From NCBI RefSeq assembly GCF_028389875.1, contig NC_084663.1, positions 120,117,801 to 120,181,800 of the forward strand: a DNA stretch of 64,000 bases, written 5' to 3'. Numbering within the stretch: position 1 is the stretch's first letter; each line of letters begins with the position of its first letter. Positions 1 through 12,738 of the stretch are shown one piece after another. The position numbers and the translations under genes are program-made. The notes under the pieces were generated by a model. The model did no database searches. It saw only the letters and a program-made list of their open reading frames with translations, and was not told the origin of the DNA. The DNA comes from Rhea pennata (Eukaryota > Chordata > Aves > Rheiformes > Rheidae).

Positions 1-2689
1 TTTATTTTGGTTCAGGAGAGTTCCTACCTACTTGAAAATAGCTACTAATGGGGAAGATGGTGCTGCTCTCTATTAACCACATTTGCAGAAGCTGCCCTGA
101 TGTTTCTGAGACAGAAACTCGGGCTAAATTCACAGTCCTCTGTCATTGGGAACAAGGTCCTCAGGGATCTTGTAACAAACCATCCCACTCTGGATGTTTC
201 TAGGGAGCGTACTTGTAAATCTGGTGACCTGTGGAAGATTCCCATTTATCTATTTATTACCTCATTCAAAGTATGTCACTCCTACTGAATATATGCTGTT
301 AAGCATCTAGTGGGCTGCTCATCTGAAGGACTTCGATTATCACTATTAAACATCCAATAAGCAGCAAATGAGCACAGATTGAAATGTTATGGATTCACAT
401 ATCTTGTGCCTGTCCTTTGGCTAGTTAGGTCCCCAAGTGAATGGTTTAGACTGCTGTATGTTATTTTCCTGGATACACGACCTTCTTTGTTCTTATATAA
501 ATTAGAAATGGATTTCTTAATTCTCTCCACTCAGTAGGCTGCCCTGAAAAAGAATATAGTAAATGAATAATTAATTACTTAAAATATAATGTTATAGTGC
601 TGGAAAAGATGACATAAGAAAAGAAGCTGATTGCATGTAAAGCCAACTCACTTATTTAAACAAAACCAATATACTAGTCATTATAAATGCATCAGCAGTG
701 AAATTAGCTTTTGCTGCTTAGGCCATGGATCATGACTTCTAGCACAATCACGACTGTGCATTAGTGGCCTTTTGTGAAATTAGGTATATTTTCCTACCAG
801 TAGTGATCATAGAAAGGTTGGAAATATATCTAGGACTGTAAACACAATCCTGCAGTGTTGTGTGTGTACATATACATATATTTTTTTAAAAATGTAGGCT
901 AATAAAATAATCCAGACACATTTTTTTGGCAGTTTTTCTGTAGAAGTAGTACTATTTCCTAACATTTTTATGCTTCATAGGTCAGAAGATCATTAAATCA
1001 GGTTTTTCTAAATGGCTTTGGAAAGTTACTCGGAAAGTTACTCTAGTGCTCATTTATCAGCAAGGAGTGTAAAAATCAACAGACCTAATTAATGATTGTT
1101 TCAGCATACAAGATCAGTTTTTGCATACAGAAAAATGAACATATTTTTCACAGTCCTAACTCATCAACTAACATATTCTTCATTTAGGTTGGGATTTTCA
1201 ACAACCTCAATGAAAGATATGTGATCAAATCCTATCTGAATCAATATTACCGAACAAGTATAACTCCCTCCCCCCCCCGGCTCTTTTGAGAATACAAATA
1301 TTTGCCTTATGTAAAAGCTGAATGGAACAAAAGGGCTAATTGTGCATAATATACCTGCCAGGAATGATGCTGTTCTTGAATTTGTGCAGAATACTCTATA
1401 ATATTAACAAAAAAATACGTGACAATGTTTGCATTGTTTTTATAGAACATGGGAATGTTGAGCTAACTGTCGAATGTATGATATTTTAGTAAAATATTTT
1501 GTTATCACAGTTTTGTGTGTTCCCTTATTTTTTCTGCTGTGAATATAATTAACATTTTGGAACTTAGTCAAAACGAGGTTTACTCTTTTTCCAGTTAAAA
1601 TGAACTTTCTTCTCTTCTCAAAAATGCTTTAGTGTGCACATTCTAAAATTAAGAGAGGTTGGTTTCTCTTCCTTAAACAAATTCTTAATTTCCATGAAAG
1701 ACAAAGTGATCAAGAACTGGAACGTTTTCACAAATATTAAATCTGCAGTCTTGCTGCATTAGCCAGTGCTGTCCTTAATGGTGCAGACATGGTACACCGT
1801 TAAGTCAAAGGCATCATAAAATAAAATAGAATAAAACCTTCTAAAAAGATTGTGATCTGAAACGGAAAATTTTTCCAAAATGACGAGAATGTCAAGAATA
1901 ATATTATTAATAGCCATAGCAAATGAGTGGATTAAAAAAGGGGCAGTTTTAATGACGATTTATACCTTTTGGAAGATCAAGGTCCTGAAATAACATAAAT
2001 GTAAAGCCTAAGGTAGTTTGCTTGTGGCCCGACAGGCAGCACTGTTTGAGTGTTGTTGTTTGCATGCTTCTTCAGAGCGGGAAGCACCACGCTGATCTAC
2101 TCGCACTCAGAAGAGAAATGCCAAATAAATAAGAGATGGTCAGACTGTTTGCCAAACTTGAGCAGAGATGAATCAAAAATTGTAACTAGAAAACCTCTCT
2201 CTTTCTAGTTTTATCTGCTGTTTCATCTTTTTTTTCTCACTTACCTTTTTGGCATATTTTGCTTGTTCATTTGTTGTTTGTGACATATTCATTCCACAAA
2301 TATGTTGCCAAAAGCCTCTACAAATAGTGGAGCACCAGAAGAAGGAAAGGATCAGAGTCGTAAGACTTAGAGACGTGCAGGACGCAGGGGATCCAATCTG
2401 AAAGAACGGACTCAAGTTCTACGCATGTTCTGGTTGAGCAAGCAGAGATTTTTTTTCAAAGCCTAATCTTACAGCGATTTTAAGGCTATGCCTTCAAGAA
2501 GCTCACTGAAGCACATCTCAAATGAAGAATGTAACTGAACAATTTCAGTGCTTCAGAAATAGCCTTGTTGTTGCCTTAGGTTTCACAAATTCAAAACCAC
2601 ATTTTTTTGGGGGGGAGGGAGGGCAATCTTAGTCCCTTCCTAGAATCTCTCAACCTGAGCTACTTGCACATTAGCCCCTGCGTTCAGCT
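1..2689. other. Non-coding, AT-rich
   Basis: No gene, clear repeat or exon was recognised. In mammals the next gene on this side is B3GALT5; none of its coding sequence was recognised. Confidence 0.6.
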
Positions 2690-3270
2690 GCTGAAACCTA
2701 ACCCGACCTTTACGACTTTGGATGCAGGGGTAGCAGCCTGGGAAATCCGCTGCCTATTCCTTCGTCATCGAAAGCGCTTAGGAATCGCAGCCACCCTCGC
2801 GCTTACAAGCCGTCAGCGTACAGCCGTAGGCGCAGAATGCCATCAATTAGTTATGTGCTGTGATTTACACCTCCAGCTTGTAATCGCCAAGGCAGCTCTG
2901 CTCCCATCGTGTTTAATTTAATTGTTATTGCCGGAACAGCAGCTGTAAGTAAATGTTTGACTCCAGTACATAAAGGGATCTGTAGCTCTTACACGCGCTT
3001 CTGCTAGTAAAATTTAAACAAGTGAACCGAGCCCTGAGGCAGGAGCCAGCCGTGGCGCTGGGGCCCAACGCAGCTTGCTCCTGCAGGGAGCGAGGTGGCA
3101 GCAGAAAAGCAAAATAGCAGCGCTTGGGGCTCGTGGGGCGAGCTCTGTGCCGAAAGGCAAGGAGGTAGGTGCGAGCGCCTCCTTGCTCCTCCTCGCTCGC
3201 CAGGTCCCTGGTGCCTTTTGGAGACCCGGTTCCCCTATGCCGCGGCCAGGGCCTGCATGCCTCGTGGGAA
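2690..3270. promoter_or_regulatory. Small CpG-rich block, possible enhancer or distal promoter
   Basis: An isolated GC- and CpG-rich segment in AT-rich surroundings. A central part (2840-2960) is rich in TAAT/ATTA homeodomain-type cores and contains CAGCTG E-box sequence. No believable coding frame, splice pattern or repeat was recognised. A conserved non-coding element or a minor promoter are the leading ideas. Confidence 0.35.
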
Positions 3271-6200
3271 ACTACCTCTGTCAAGGACTTAGCTTTCAGT
3301 CAGAGGCCATATCACAAATATATAATACCTAGGAGAAATTTCGAAGCAAAAATACCTGTCATTTCTACTCTGTGATTTTAACTGAATGCCCAAAGGCAGC
3401 AGTAAGGTGCCAGGTGTAGGGATGTATTTCATGAAAAGGCAAAAAAGACGCATCTCTTCCAATATAATGCCTACTCTTACAGTGATAATCCATCGTCTTG
3501 TCATTAGGATGTCACCTTGGATCACACCTGCAGTCCACTTAGGGAAAGAATATTCATTAGTATACGATTTTCAGAGGTGCAAGTATTAATGTTTCTCGTA
3601 ATTGGCCACTTTGCAAAATCACCAGGAAAGAAAGAAAGGATATAATTGCATATTCCCATGGTAATTTTCCTGGTGCTGCTCTTAAGGGTGGCCTGCGGCA
3701 TTTGCAAGCCCTGGGGGTAGCACCTGTGTGTGCAGATCGCTGACAAGACCTGTGCACAATTTGTCTGACAGACAGAGCTGGACTTGCTGTGCACGGCTCG
3801 ACAGTTTTTGAGCACACTAATTTTAAAGGAGCTCTGGATACATTTGCACTTTGCCTGAACTCCCTGAAGAATCTGGCTGTGGCTACAAAGCTCAGGAGGG
3901 AGTCAAAAATCATGACCCAAAGCAATAATGAAAAATGTAATAGTGCATATAATGAGTGTACAGCATGATGTTTACATTTCCTCAGCACACTATAATACAC
4001 TGAAAATTTTCTCAGCATAAACTGAATGATAACCTAAGCAATTAAACTAACTGTTTGGACCAGAGACAAAACATTTCTAAAGCCCAAGAAAATGTTGCTA
4101 GGGGAACCAATATAAGAGAGCATTCAAAATTTCCTTAGATTTACACTCCTCCTAAGAGCATCAAAGCTGTGTCTTCCTTCATTCTGTGTAAATTTTCTTG
4201 CTTAACTATTGTTGTCTGGGCTCCATGCTAAACTATTTTATCTGCATTCCCTGAATTATGACATTTCTCCATTTACCAGCAAAAACTCATCACTGATTTC
4301 ATTGCTGGTGAGGAGGAATGCATCTGCCAAAGGGGAAATGTAGAATGCAGCTCAGAAGGAGTCTTGGCAGGGAAGTGTCGGAGAACCACATTCCAGAGGT
4401 GCAGATTTATTAAGGCCAAATAAAAACTAGAAGGATATTCATTCAAATGTGCTATAAAGTATTTAATCCCATGGCCTCCTGTGTGAAAGCCTGGGCTAAG
4501 ATTGTTTCCAAAGCCAACTGATTAAGGGCCCACAGTAATTTTCATAGAGTTGTGGCTTTGTAATAACAAGCAAGAGAACACCGAGGAAAAAAGTCTGAAT
4601 GAAGAAATTAGACGAGCTATATCAGTGTTATAAAGTTTCTGAGGATTTCCTAGACACCAAAAGATCATTAGTTGCCTAAAAATCTGTGGAATTTCATTAC
4701 AGGTGCTCCATTTAGAATTGCCAGGTATTTCAGCTGTGCTGAGGAACTACTGCTCTGGCTGGTTTCAGTGAGATGATTTTCAACACGCCCAGTGAAAAAT
4801 CAGGCCCCAGATATTTCTGCTTGAGGATTCCAGATTGAAGGGGGAGAAGATTTGTGTGAAGACTTGGTGTCGAGTGGTCTGCACAAGGCCAGCCTGGGAA
4901 CTAGAAGAAAAGCCAGTAACATCACTTCATGAGTCTTTAGATCAAGACGAAGACGACCTGCCTTCCTGGGAAGGTGACAAAAGCAGGTATGATAGCCCAG
5001 ATCATCAGATCAATGGGACTTGAGCATCTTAGTATTTTGGAGGAACAAGCACTATTGGTAGGATTGGTCTCAGGTAATTTTTGCAATCTAAAACAGCATG
5101 TCTAGTCTAACCCTGTTTTTCAGATCCTTCTGCAGTCAAAATAAAGCAACAGTAATGGCTTTAGTACCTCTTTAGCCTGATCAGCTGCTAGAAAGCAGGG
5201 TGGCATCATGGCAGACAGAGCTAGTTCAGTCACCAGTCACTTGTCTCTTACCTCAGCCTTTTCTAGGTATTTCACATCTTCTACTGGACAATAGGACATT
5301 TACTTCTTAATATTCAAAATCTTTGTAATTTTTCAAGCCAATTTCCTTGGGAAAATAAAGAATTTTATTCCTCCTTCTAGCACTGAGCTCAGTCTGAAGG
5401 GGGAAGCACCTGTTCCCCGCTATTTCATCACATTTTCTTTGGCTCAGCTAAATACATGAATGTACAGAGTGGAAGTGTAGGACCGGTTATCTCCCCTGCT
5501 GCATTCTCACTTTTACAAACAGAGGTGTCTAAATGCATTTCAGTTTCCATCATGACAATTTGTCCAATTCTTCCAGGAAAAAAATTACACTTACGGCAGC
5601 AATGTTAGAAGCCTTCATTAAGTGACTCTTAAAAAGTCCATTTCATTCAGAGTCTTATGGTGTGGGCTTGCAGGGACAGAAATATAGACAAATGTTTCAG
5701 GCTTATACATCCAGGAACAAAAGATGTCGAAGGCTGCTCCAGCAGCTTTCAAGTTACCAATAGAAGTACCTATTGAAGATAGGTTTTTGTGCACCTATAT
5801 GGTACACAAAAAGGACTTTTAAAGGGTTCCAGAAAAGAAAAAAAGAAAAAAGAAGAGAAAGGAAAAGAAAAAAGAAAAACAGGGAAAAACCCTCCTACTC
5901 ACAGGCAGAAGAAAAAGGCAGACTTGGAAAGAAGAGTCTAGAGAAACCGGAGTGGGAGGCTGGAATCTGCCTGGTATTCAGGCTGATGATTCACAAAATC
6001 ATTTTCCATTTGCATCAGGCTTGCAAACTTAGGACCTGATCTTTCGAACACTCATACACATGGGTAATTTTGTATGTGCACGTTGTTCTCAGTGTTTGGG
6101 GATCCAGACTCCTTACCCATGCTGGGTAATGTCTTATCCCACGCACATCCTAACTGATGCCAGTGGTTGCATTCATCACAGTAAGAGGATCATTATCAAA

Positions 6201-7824
6201 GTCAAGTAGGGAAGGAACTAACCAGAGCAATGAGAAGTAATTAATAAAATACTAATATATTTGTTAGTTGTCTAAGTAGCCCCAGGAAAAATAAAGGACA
6301 TTTGATTCCAATCTCTATGCATCACATTCATCCAGGAGGATTTCAGCCAATGCAACCAAGTCAGCTCGTGTGTGGGTGGAGACGATAAGTTCTCTTCTGA
6401 CAATTCCCTTGCTGCCGTAGAGCTCGGGTCGGATCCAGAACAAGGTGTAACACAGTAGATGAGGCTGCAATGCACCCAGTTCCCTCTCGGTGCTGATTTA
6501 GGCATAGCAGTCTTCTCTACATTGAGAGTTTGGGAATGAAATGCCTGTGGCTGGGGCCAGCAGGCTGTGTGTGGGGACATCAAAAGCAGTGAGGTACTGA
6601 AGAGGACTTCTCACAGGAAGCGTTATCTCTTCTCCAGACAGAGGTGCCTCTGTGAAACAGATTTGCAGCTTAAAGCTGCTTACTCTGAATATGCTGTTTG
6701 TGTATTCTGCTCTACAGTGGTTAGGCTATTTTCTCACAAGATGGGAAATGTGAGTTTTCAGACCACTGTAACCCAAGGAACTTTTAACTCACAGTCCCAA
6801 CTTTTCAGGAGAGTCCCTTGCCAAGGTAATACCGGTCTTCAAGATGAAAAACCTCCTTCCAACCCGATGGTGCCCTGACATGCAGCAGAGGAGCTTGGTT
6901 TGAGAAACCTAGCAATGATCAGAGTGCTGAGGTCAGTTCCTCACCTTTCTGTGACTCCTACTCTTCCAGATGGCTGCCAGACATCCCATCTTCACTTCCT
7001 TTGCTCACTCTAGTGGCCAGACTCAGAGAAGGCTGCCCACAGATATTCAGATTTGTCTGTTTTGCATTTGCCAGTTCTCCTGATTTGAGAAGAATGATGG
7101 GCTCTGATGAAGATGCATCCCCAGGCTACCTGTGCTTGAAGCCAACATGGCCCAGCCAGCCTTATGTGATAAGGCACATCAGCAGGTAATTACTAAATTA
7201 CAAATCATTCATACCTCTCCAATAAGGACCAGTAAGCATAGACTGGGAACCACTACTCGACTCTTCCTGTCACAGGTGGGCCAAAGCATAGCAAAATCCC
7301 AGTCTGCTCAGTTTGTGGCTGTTTTCTGAGGTCCAATCGGTCAGAGACTCAAAAAAAGAAGTTGGGAGAATGCCTTTTTTTTAAGAAAAAAAAGCCTCCT
7401 CAGTATTTATGCATGAGGTAGGGCAGATCCATGGCCTTGTTGCTTTGTTGCTGACCAATAGAGATATCAGCATGGAGAAGCTTTAGGCCTGCAGAGACTT
7501 ACAATGTTTGCTATCTGCTAAGTAGGGATTCTGAGGACCTATGTTGGATGTAGCTAAGGGAGTGACCATTAAGCATCCCTTTATGGATCATAGCCCCATT
7601 TGAATTTTCAAAATCACTTAGTTGACCGATTTCCTCCTCTTCCAGTGTGAGGTAATACCCCGGCTTTCGTGGAAATCATAATGGGTGTCATATCCATTTT
7701 AGTGCACGTGCAAGTTTATGGATATGGCTGAACTATGGAGCATGATAGACTGTAATGTGATAAAGAGATAGCTGATTAACCTGTGAATAGCTAGTGTTAT
7801 AATACCTGTTAGAGCATAGATACA
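3271..7824. other. Non-coding upstream region
   Basis: Scattered short frames only. The 62-codon frame at 4835-5023 has an acidic run (DQDEDD) but no homologue or splice framing that I can defend. Purine-rich tract at 5825-5890. Confidence 0.6.
5825..5890 (+). repeat. Purine-rich (GAAA)n-like tract
   Basis: About 65 bases almost only A and G (aaaagaaaaaagaagagaaa type). Confidence 0.85.
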
Positions 7825-8530
7825 GCAGTGTGAGGTCCATTGGGGCCTTGTTAAATGTGAGAACGGCCAACAGAAACATAATGAAATCCAATGTGAGGAA
7901 GCATAAAGTTCTGCATGTTGGGGGTAACAGGCCCGAGGCACAGGCTGCAATGGCACCATCTGGGAAATGACAGTGGGTAGAAATCACAATGAAGCAAGCA
8001 GGGTAAAGTGAATACTATGATGAATATACACTGCCTTCTCATTGCAAATATAACACATACAAGGTTACTTTCAGAGAAGCATTCCCAGCAAATTCAGAGA
8101 AATTTTCCTCCTCAACTAGCCAGAACTGGAAATCTGGGAGCGCTTCTGTGCCCCTCAGTGCAAGAGGGATGTGAAGAAGCTGGAGAGGGTCCAGCAGCGG
8201 TAGACCACGCGGCCAGGGGTCTAGAGCACCGGACTTGTGAGATGATACTGAGGAGTAGAGCTTGTTTAATTTGGTACAGAAGTAGTTAAAGGGTGATCTA
8301 ATAGCAGTTTAAATCTACCTGAAGGGCAATTAGAAAGATGACAGAGCCAGCCTCTCCTCCAGGAAGGTTGTGCATTGAGACAGATCACTTACGGAGTATA
8401 GGATCCTCCACACCTGGAGTTTTATAAGACTTGGCTGGACAGAGCTGCCACGATTGTCCTGCTCTGAGTGAGAGGCTGGACTAGTGACCTCCAGAGCTGC
8501 TCCTCAACCAACACCACCATGGTTCCTGTG
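7825..8530 (+). mobile_element. CR1 LINE 3' relic
   Basis: Several blocks read like the 3' half of CR1 in sense order: '…aagttctgcatgttggg' near 7905, 'gagagggtccagcagcggtagac' near 8183, 'aaatctacctgaagggcaatta' near 8310, and 'gaggctggactagtgacctccagag' near 8470. The part at 7960-8110 matches poorly. The copy is old and carries no open reverse-transcriptase frame. Confidence 0.75.
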
Positions 8531-9149
8531 AAGGCTGCAAAACCCACCTGAGCAACACAGCAAGGCACAGACGAGCCGTTCTGCATCCCACTGGCAGAGT
8601 GAAGGTGTGCCATGGGAGATCTGGGGTGCAGGGACACCGATCCAGATTTCACGTAGCACAGGAAGTAGAAACAGGAAAATACAGAAGGAAATTAGATGAA
8701 GAAATGGACCAAAACTGACTATATGAAATTCTTAACAGTTTTGTAAAAGCTTTAAAAGCACCTACTACCATTTCTGAAGGTATTTTATGAGTTCAAAATG
8801 CCTCCCTGAAACCAAACTGAAGATCCAGTCAAATTATTTAAACTGCCTGCACTTTTCCTACTTGGCAACCAGAGATGACATCTGCTTATTAAACCTTTTC
8901 CCTGTTCTTCCTCTAGTCTGGTATGGAGGAAAATCAAATTATCCATAGAAGTTATTTGAAGAATGCTATTAAGAAAGTATAGTTATTGGCCGGACAAGAG
9001 TATGAGATTTTAGACTTAAAAAAAATAGATGTTTGGAAAAGCAAGTAAGTAAAAAGAAAAAATTATAGTTGGTCTAAAAAACTTCTTGCAGATTTCACTG
9101 TTTTTCTTTTAAAAAGTCAGGGTGACATTTTCTTCTAATAAAACAGAAA
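8531..9149. other. Non-coding spacer between CR1 relic and CpG island
   Basis: Nothing recognised beyond AT-rich sequence; CpG content rises at the right edge. Confidence 0.6.
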
Positions 9150-11150
9150 GGTTTTGAGATTTCGTTTTGGAAACGAATCAAAATCCCCCAAACGAAATGT
9201 CAGATTCCCCTTTGCCGAACTGCGCCTTTCCATTTCGAGTCAGCGCGACATTAATTTCTCCTTGCTAGAACGGTTACCCGGCCTAGTTCAGGACACTCGT
9301 ACGTTCCCTCTTCGCGGCCGAGGCTTCCCGGCAGACGGGCTCCCTGCAAAGCTCTCCGGACGTATCGTATTAGTTCACTTGCTGACCGGTCGTGACGCAA
9401 CGAGGAGCACGTTGCTCGGCGCTCGGAGGAAGACGAAGGCTACGTCCATCGGAGGAACGCCTCTCACAAGGAGGAACGGCAGCTTTGGCCAATCAAGTTA
9501 TTATCAAAGCGGCAGAAAAGGGGGCCGTCGGTGCCGCAACCTGCTGTGGCCCTGTCTCCCGGGTGGATTTGCTCCCGTGCCGTAGCCTCGTCCCCAGCCC
9601 TGTCGCCGGCCCCGTGTCTTCTGCTCCTGACCGGAGCCCCAGATGGCTGCAGCTTGGCTCGCCCACGTGCCGCCTGTGGGTTTATAAGAGCAAGGAGAGC
9701 TGGACAATTAGCAGCTATCAGCAGTGCGCTAATACAGCTTCGTAGCCACGAAACTACTAACATCCTCAGCACTGTGGCAGGCGCCGCAGGTCCCGGCGGT
9801 GCAGCGCAGCCGTCCTCCGCTGAGATGTTAGGTGTCATCACCGGTCCCGCTTCTCTGGTCAGCGTCCTGTGAAGGTTGCTCCTGCGAGCACGTCACCGGC
9901 ACGTCGCTGTTCTTTCTTACGGCCCGGGTTAAACGTTAACGTGGGGAATAGGCGTATCTGGGGCGGGAATCGTAGCGTATCTTATCGCCGCCGCGACGTC
10001 GCGGCGGAGCCGTGCCGCGATGTCGGGGCGAGCCAAGCGCGCGGGCGTAATTTCCTCGCGACGTCCCGGCTGGGCCGTCAGGTGAAGTCACGGCTCCCCG
10101 GCGCGCCTCCGCGTCCGCCCGGGACTTGCTTGCCAGGGAAAGCAGGTGTTTGCTCACGGGAAAGGGTTCCCTCCGCGGGAGGGGGGAAGGTAAGGCCAAG
10201 CGCCGGGGCGGGGAGTGGGGGGAGGTAGACGATCTCAAACGCCGTTAAATTCGGAAGCGGGGGAGGTTTCGCGAATCGTTTTTCGTGGTTAGAGGGAGCC
10301 TTCGGGGAGCCGATCCAGGTAACTGCGCCAAAGCAGCCACCACATTTCCTGGTACAAGGAGCGACAGCCGAAACAGTATTTAACCCTCTCCATCTGGGCG
10401 GCCGGGTAAGGGAAGCGGGACGGCGCCGGCCCCCTCCGCCGGCAACTCGGCTTCAGCGCAGCTGAACTGATTTTGGGCGCAGGCTCTGACTTAGCCACAG
10501 CTGAAGATTTAGGCAGCTCCCCCCAGCTCAATTTATACTCCTGCAGAGGGCCCGATAAATGGGATTACAGACTGTGGTTGCTGTTTTCGGAGAAGCCCTG
10601 GCTCGGGGGGTCCTCCCGAGACCTCCCGCGTGCCTGTGGCTGCCCCCTCCTAGGGAAGGACAGGACACGGACTTTGGATTTGTTTCCCGGCAGTTTACTT
10701 ACGCCGTTTCTGTTACTACGATCGGCAATAGCAACACGTCAATCCTACCGGCTGGTTTACAGGCACGCTTAGGCTAACGCAGAGCACGAGAAACGGGGCT
10801 GGCTTCGGGATTCAAAGGTGACCCGAACGCTTGCAAACCAGAAAGCGCGAAACAGCCTGCCGGCCGGCCGCTGCAATCTGCAGCGCGGGCCAGGCGGGAG
10901 CCTTTGGGAAGGCGACAGAGGCGATCGTGTTGCGCGGGCTGCATACCCCTTCCCCGCAAGAATCAGCCGCTCTCACTGGAAATTCACGCGGTGAGAAAAG
11001 GGGCAAAAGATTGCTTGCTCGACTGGGCCAGGGCTTTTGTGTTTTGTTCCTTAATGCCCTTTTGGTTTTAGCAAGAGAGAGATTTAAAAAATACACCGAT
11101 TGCCGGAAACTCATGGTGTCTCTGTGGCGATACCCATGCTCATGCATACC
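9150..11150. promoter_or_regulatory. CpG island, probable IGSF5 promoter region
   Basis: GC content and CpG frequency rise sharply from about 9150, are densest at 9200-10450 and stay raised to about 11150. It is the nearest CpG island upstream of the IGSF5 start. Open frames run on both strands here but none resembles a protein, as expected of an island. Exon-like donor sites (GAAG|gtaagg at 10189/10190, TCAG|gtgaag at 10081/10082) could end a non-coding first exon. It could instead serve another transcript. Confidence 0.7.
9487..9690 (+). promoter_or_regulatory. Candidate core promoter: CCAAT box, E-box, TATA-like box
   Basis: Within the island, in order: ggCCAATca at about 9489-9495, CACGTG at 9664-9669, and TTTATAAG at 9681-9688. 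Spacing suits a start site near 9710-9715. No transcript evidence is visible. Confidence 0.4.
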
Positions 11151-12659
11151 GCAGAGCCGCCTATGAAGGACACCTCTGAAAACAAAAACACTTCCGTGAG
11201 GAGAAATCTGGGCTGGGCCAGGAAACGGCATCCTTTGGCCTGTGTACCTTTCATGGGCGCAAACTTTAATTACCCAGCTGAGAAGTTTGTAAACCAGGCA
11301 GCACAGTGAAACTGTCTCCCACGTATTTTGAGGCGGAGGAGAATAATATCACAGAAATGAATCACAAACACTGGAAAAACAGAGAATGCAGAAGTAAAGT
11401 GGTGGCTCCCACCCAATCGCTGTCTCTTTTCTCCATCCACTTTTGAAAGCTGCTGATATTTTGTTTGGGGGGAGGTGCAAGAAACTTTCTGGAGTATGGG
11501 TCAGGTTCAGAGCGATAGTCCTGAGACCCCTCTGCTGCACTAGTGGCCTTTCTAAACCTGCTGACTCAGGCTGTGTACATGGGAGGAGGTTTGGTGTTTC
11601 TCCGCTTGCTCTGAGCAAGGTGGATGGCAGGAGCCATTCCTCCTGGCTGGGCAGCGATGCTGTCCGCAGCAGCAGCAGCAGCGGTGGTGGTGGTAGTGGT
11701 TCCTCCCAGGGATGAGGAGGCACAGTGCAGGTAAATAATTGGAGCCAGTACCCCCCAACCCATGGCCCAGAAGAGGTCAGGGCTGCTCTCTCGCCCCTTG
11801 CAGAGTCTCTTGCACTTTTTTGTCAGCTCACCCTTTGCAAATGGAGCAATTAGTCCCCCAATCACTGGTGCTTTGTGCAAGCTGGAGCAAGCCTTTGTAC
11901 TGGCCTGTACAAATAGGCATCCTAGTTTTGCAGTTAAACACTCATAAGAAACTGCGAAACTACTTTTTTTTTTTTAGGTGTAGCGATGCACTGGGGTATA
12001 TTCCCACTTCCTCTGCCTCCTCCACTGAGGCCAGAAAGCAAGCTGCCTGATGTGGGAGGTCTCACTTTAGTGCCAGTTTCTAGAAAGGGGTAACGATCCC
12101 TTCTCCGTAGGGAGGACTGCTGCCCTCTGGCCCTGCAGGAGCAGCTTGCGCCTGGTGCAGTTGCTCTGTGACAGTAAGTGATGGAGCCCAGGGCTCATTA
12201 GTCGGCCACGATGCTGTTGGCAGCATGGGAAGTGCCCCCGCATTACGTGTGCAATTGCGGGCAACCAAGAGAATTATTTTTCCCAGCTGTTTGTGATTAA
12301 CTTTAATGATGTAGATGGGTTTTCCTTGACATCGTTAATCCTGAAGCATTGTAATAACCAGAATGAACTGAGGATGTGAGAGATGCGAGGTCTTCAGGGG
12401 GAGGGCACTCCGCTGAAGAAAGTTCTGTGTACTGAAAGCTCATCTACTTCTTTCCAAACAGGTGTTCTGATAAAAGACACTGCTGGCCCTCCAAACCTTG
12501 CCTTGCTTAATCCTCGCTGCTTGTTTGTAATGCAGGTCATGCAAAGGCACATTTTAGCATAAAATGCAAAGCCGTAGCTCATTACTGAGCTTCCAATAAG
12601 CTATGTGCTTCAGCTTCTTCTTAAACATGAAATGACCGCTCATGACTATTCTGTCTTAG
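11151..12659 (+). other. Region between the CpG island and the IGSF5 start exon
   Basis: Moderate GC, with a serine-triplet (AGC/GGT) run near 11670-11700. If the first exon is in the island, this is a 5' UTR intron ending at 12659. No coding sequence recognised. Confidence 0.45.
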
Positions 12660-12680
12660 GGACCAGGAGAGAATGCTCCC
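12660..12680 (+). other. IGSF5: IGSF5 5' UTR end with acceptor-like site and short overlapping uORF
   Basis: An acceptor-like ctattctgtcttag ends at 12659, so the exon carrying the start codon may begin at 12660 after a spliced non-coding exon. An upstream ATG at 12673 opens an out-of-frame reading frame of 16 codons. It ends at the TAA at 12721-12723, so it overlaps the true start at 12681. The splice is inference. Confidence 0.45.
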
Positions 12681-12738
12681 ATGGAGAGGTTCCAGAAATT
12701 CATTTTACTTCCTTTCATCTTAACTGCCTCGCTAACAG
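12681..12738 (+). CDS. IGSF5: IGSF5 coding exon 1: signal peptide
   Basis: Encodes MERFQKFILLPFILTASLT plus the first base of a split Gly codon, then donor gtaggact. The hydrophobic run FILLPFILTASL is a signal-peptide core. Cleavage probably falls near residues 20-25, ahead of the first Ig domain. This start was chosen because it gives a signal peptide in frame with exon 2; Kozak context is moderate (C at -3, G at +4). Upstream the same frame stays open only to the putative acceptor at 12658-12659. Confidence 0.88.

Noticed and set aside
3557-4018. 153-codon minus-strand frame
   Set aside because: No homologue, no conserved motif and no splice framing; several frames of this length are expected by chance.
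4835-5023. Acidic 62-codon frame followed by a gt dinucleotide
   Set aside because: Looks exon-like for a short stretch, but there is no good acceptor or matching gene.
9154-9585. 143-codon frame at the IGSF5 CpG island edge
   Set aside because: Several overlapping frames are open on both strands here, as expected from CpG-rich DNA with few stops; no domain seen.
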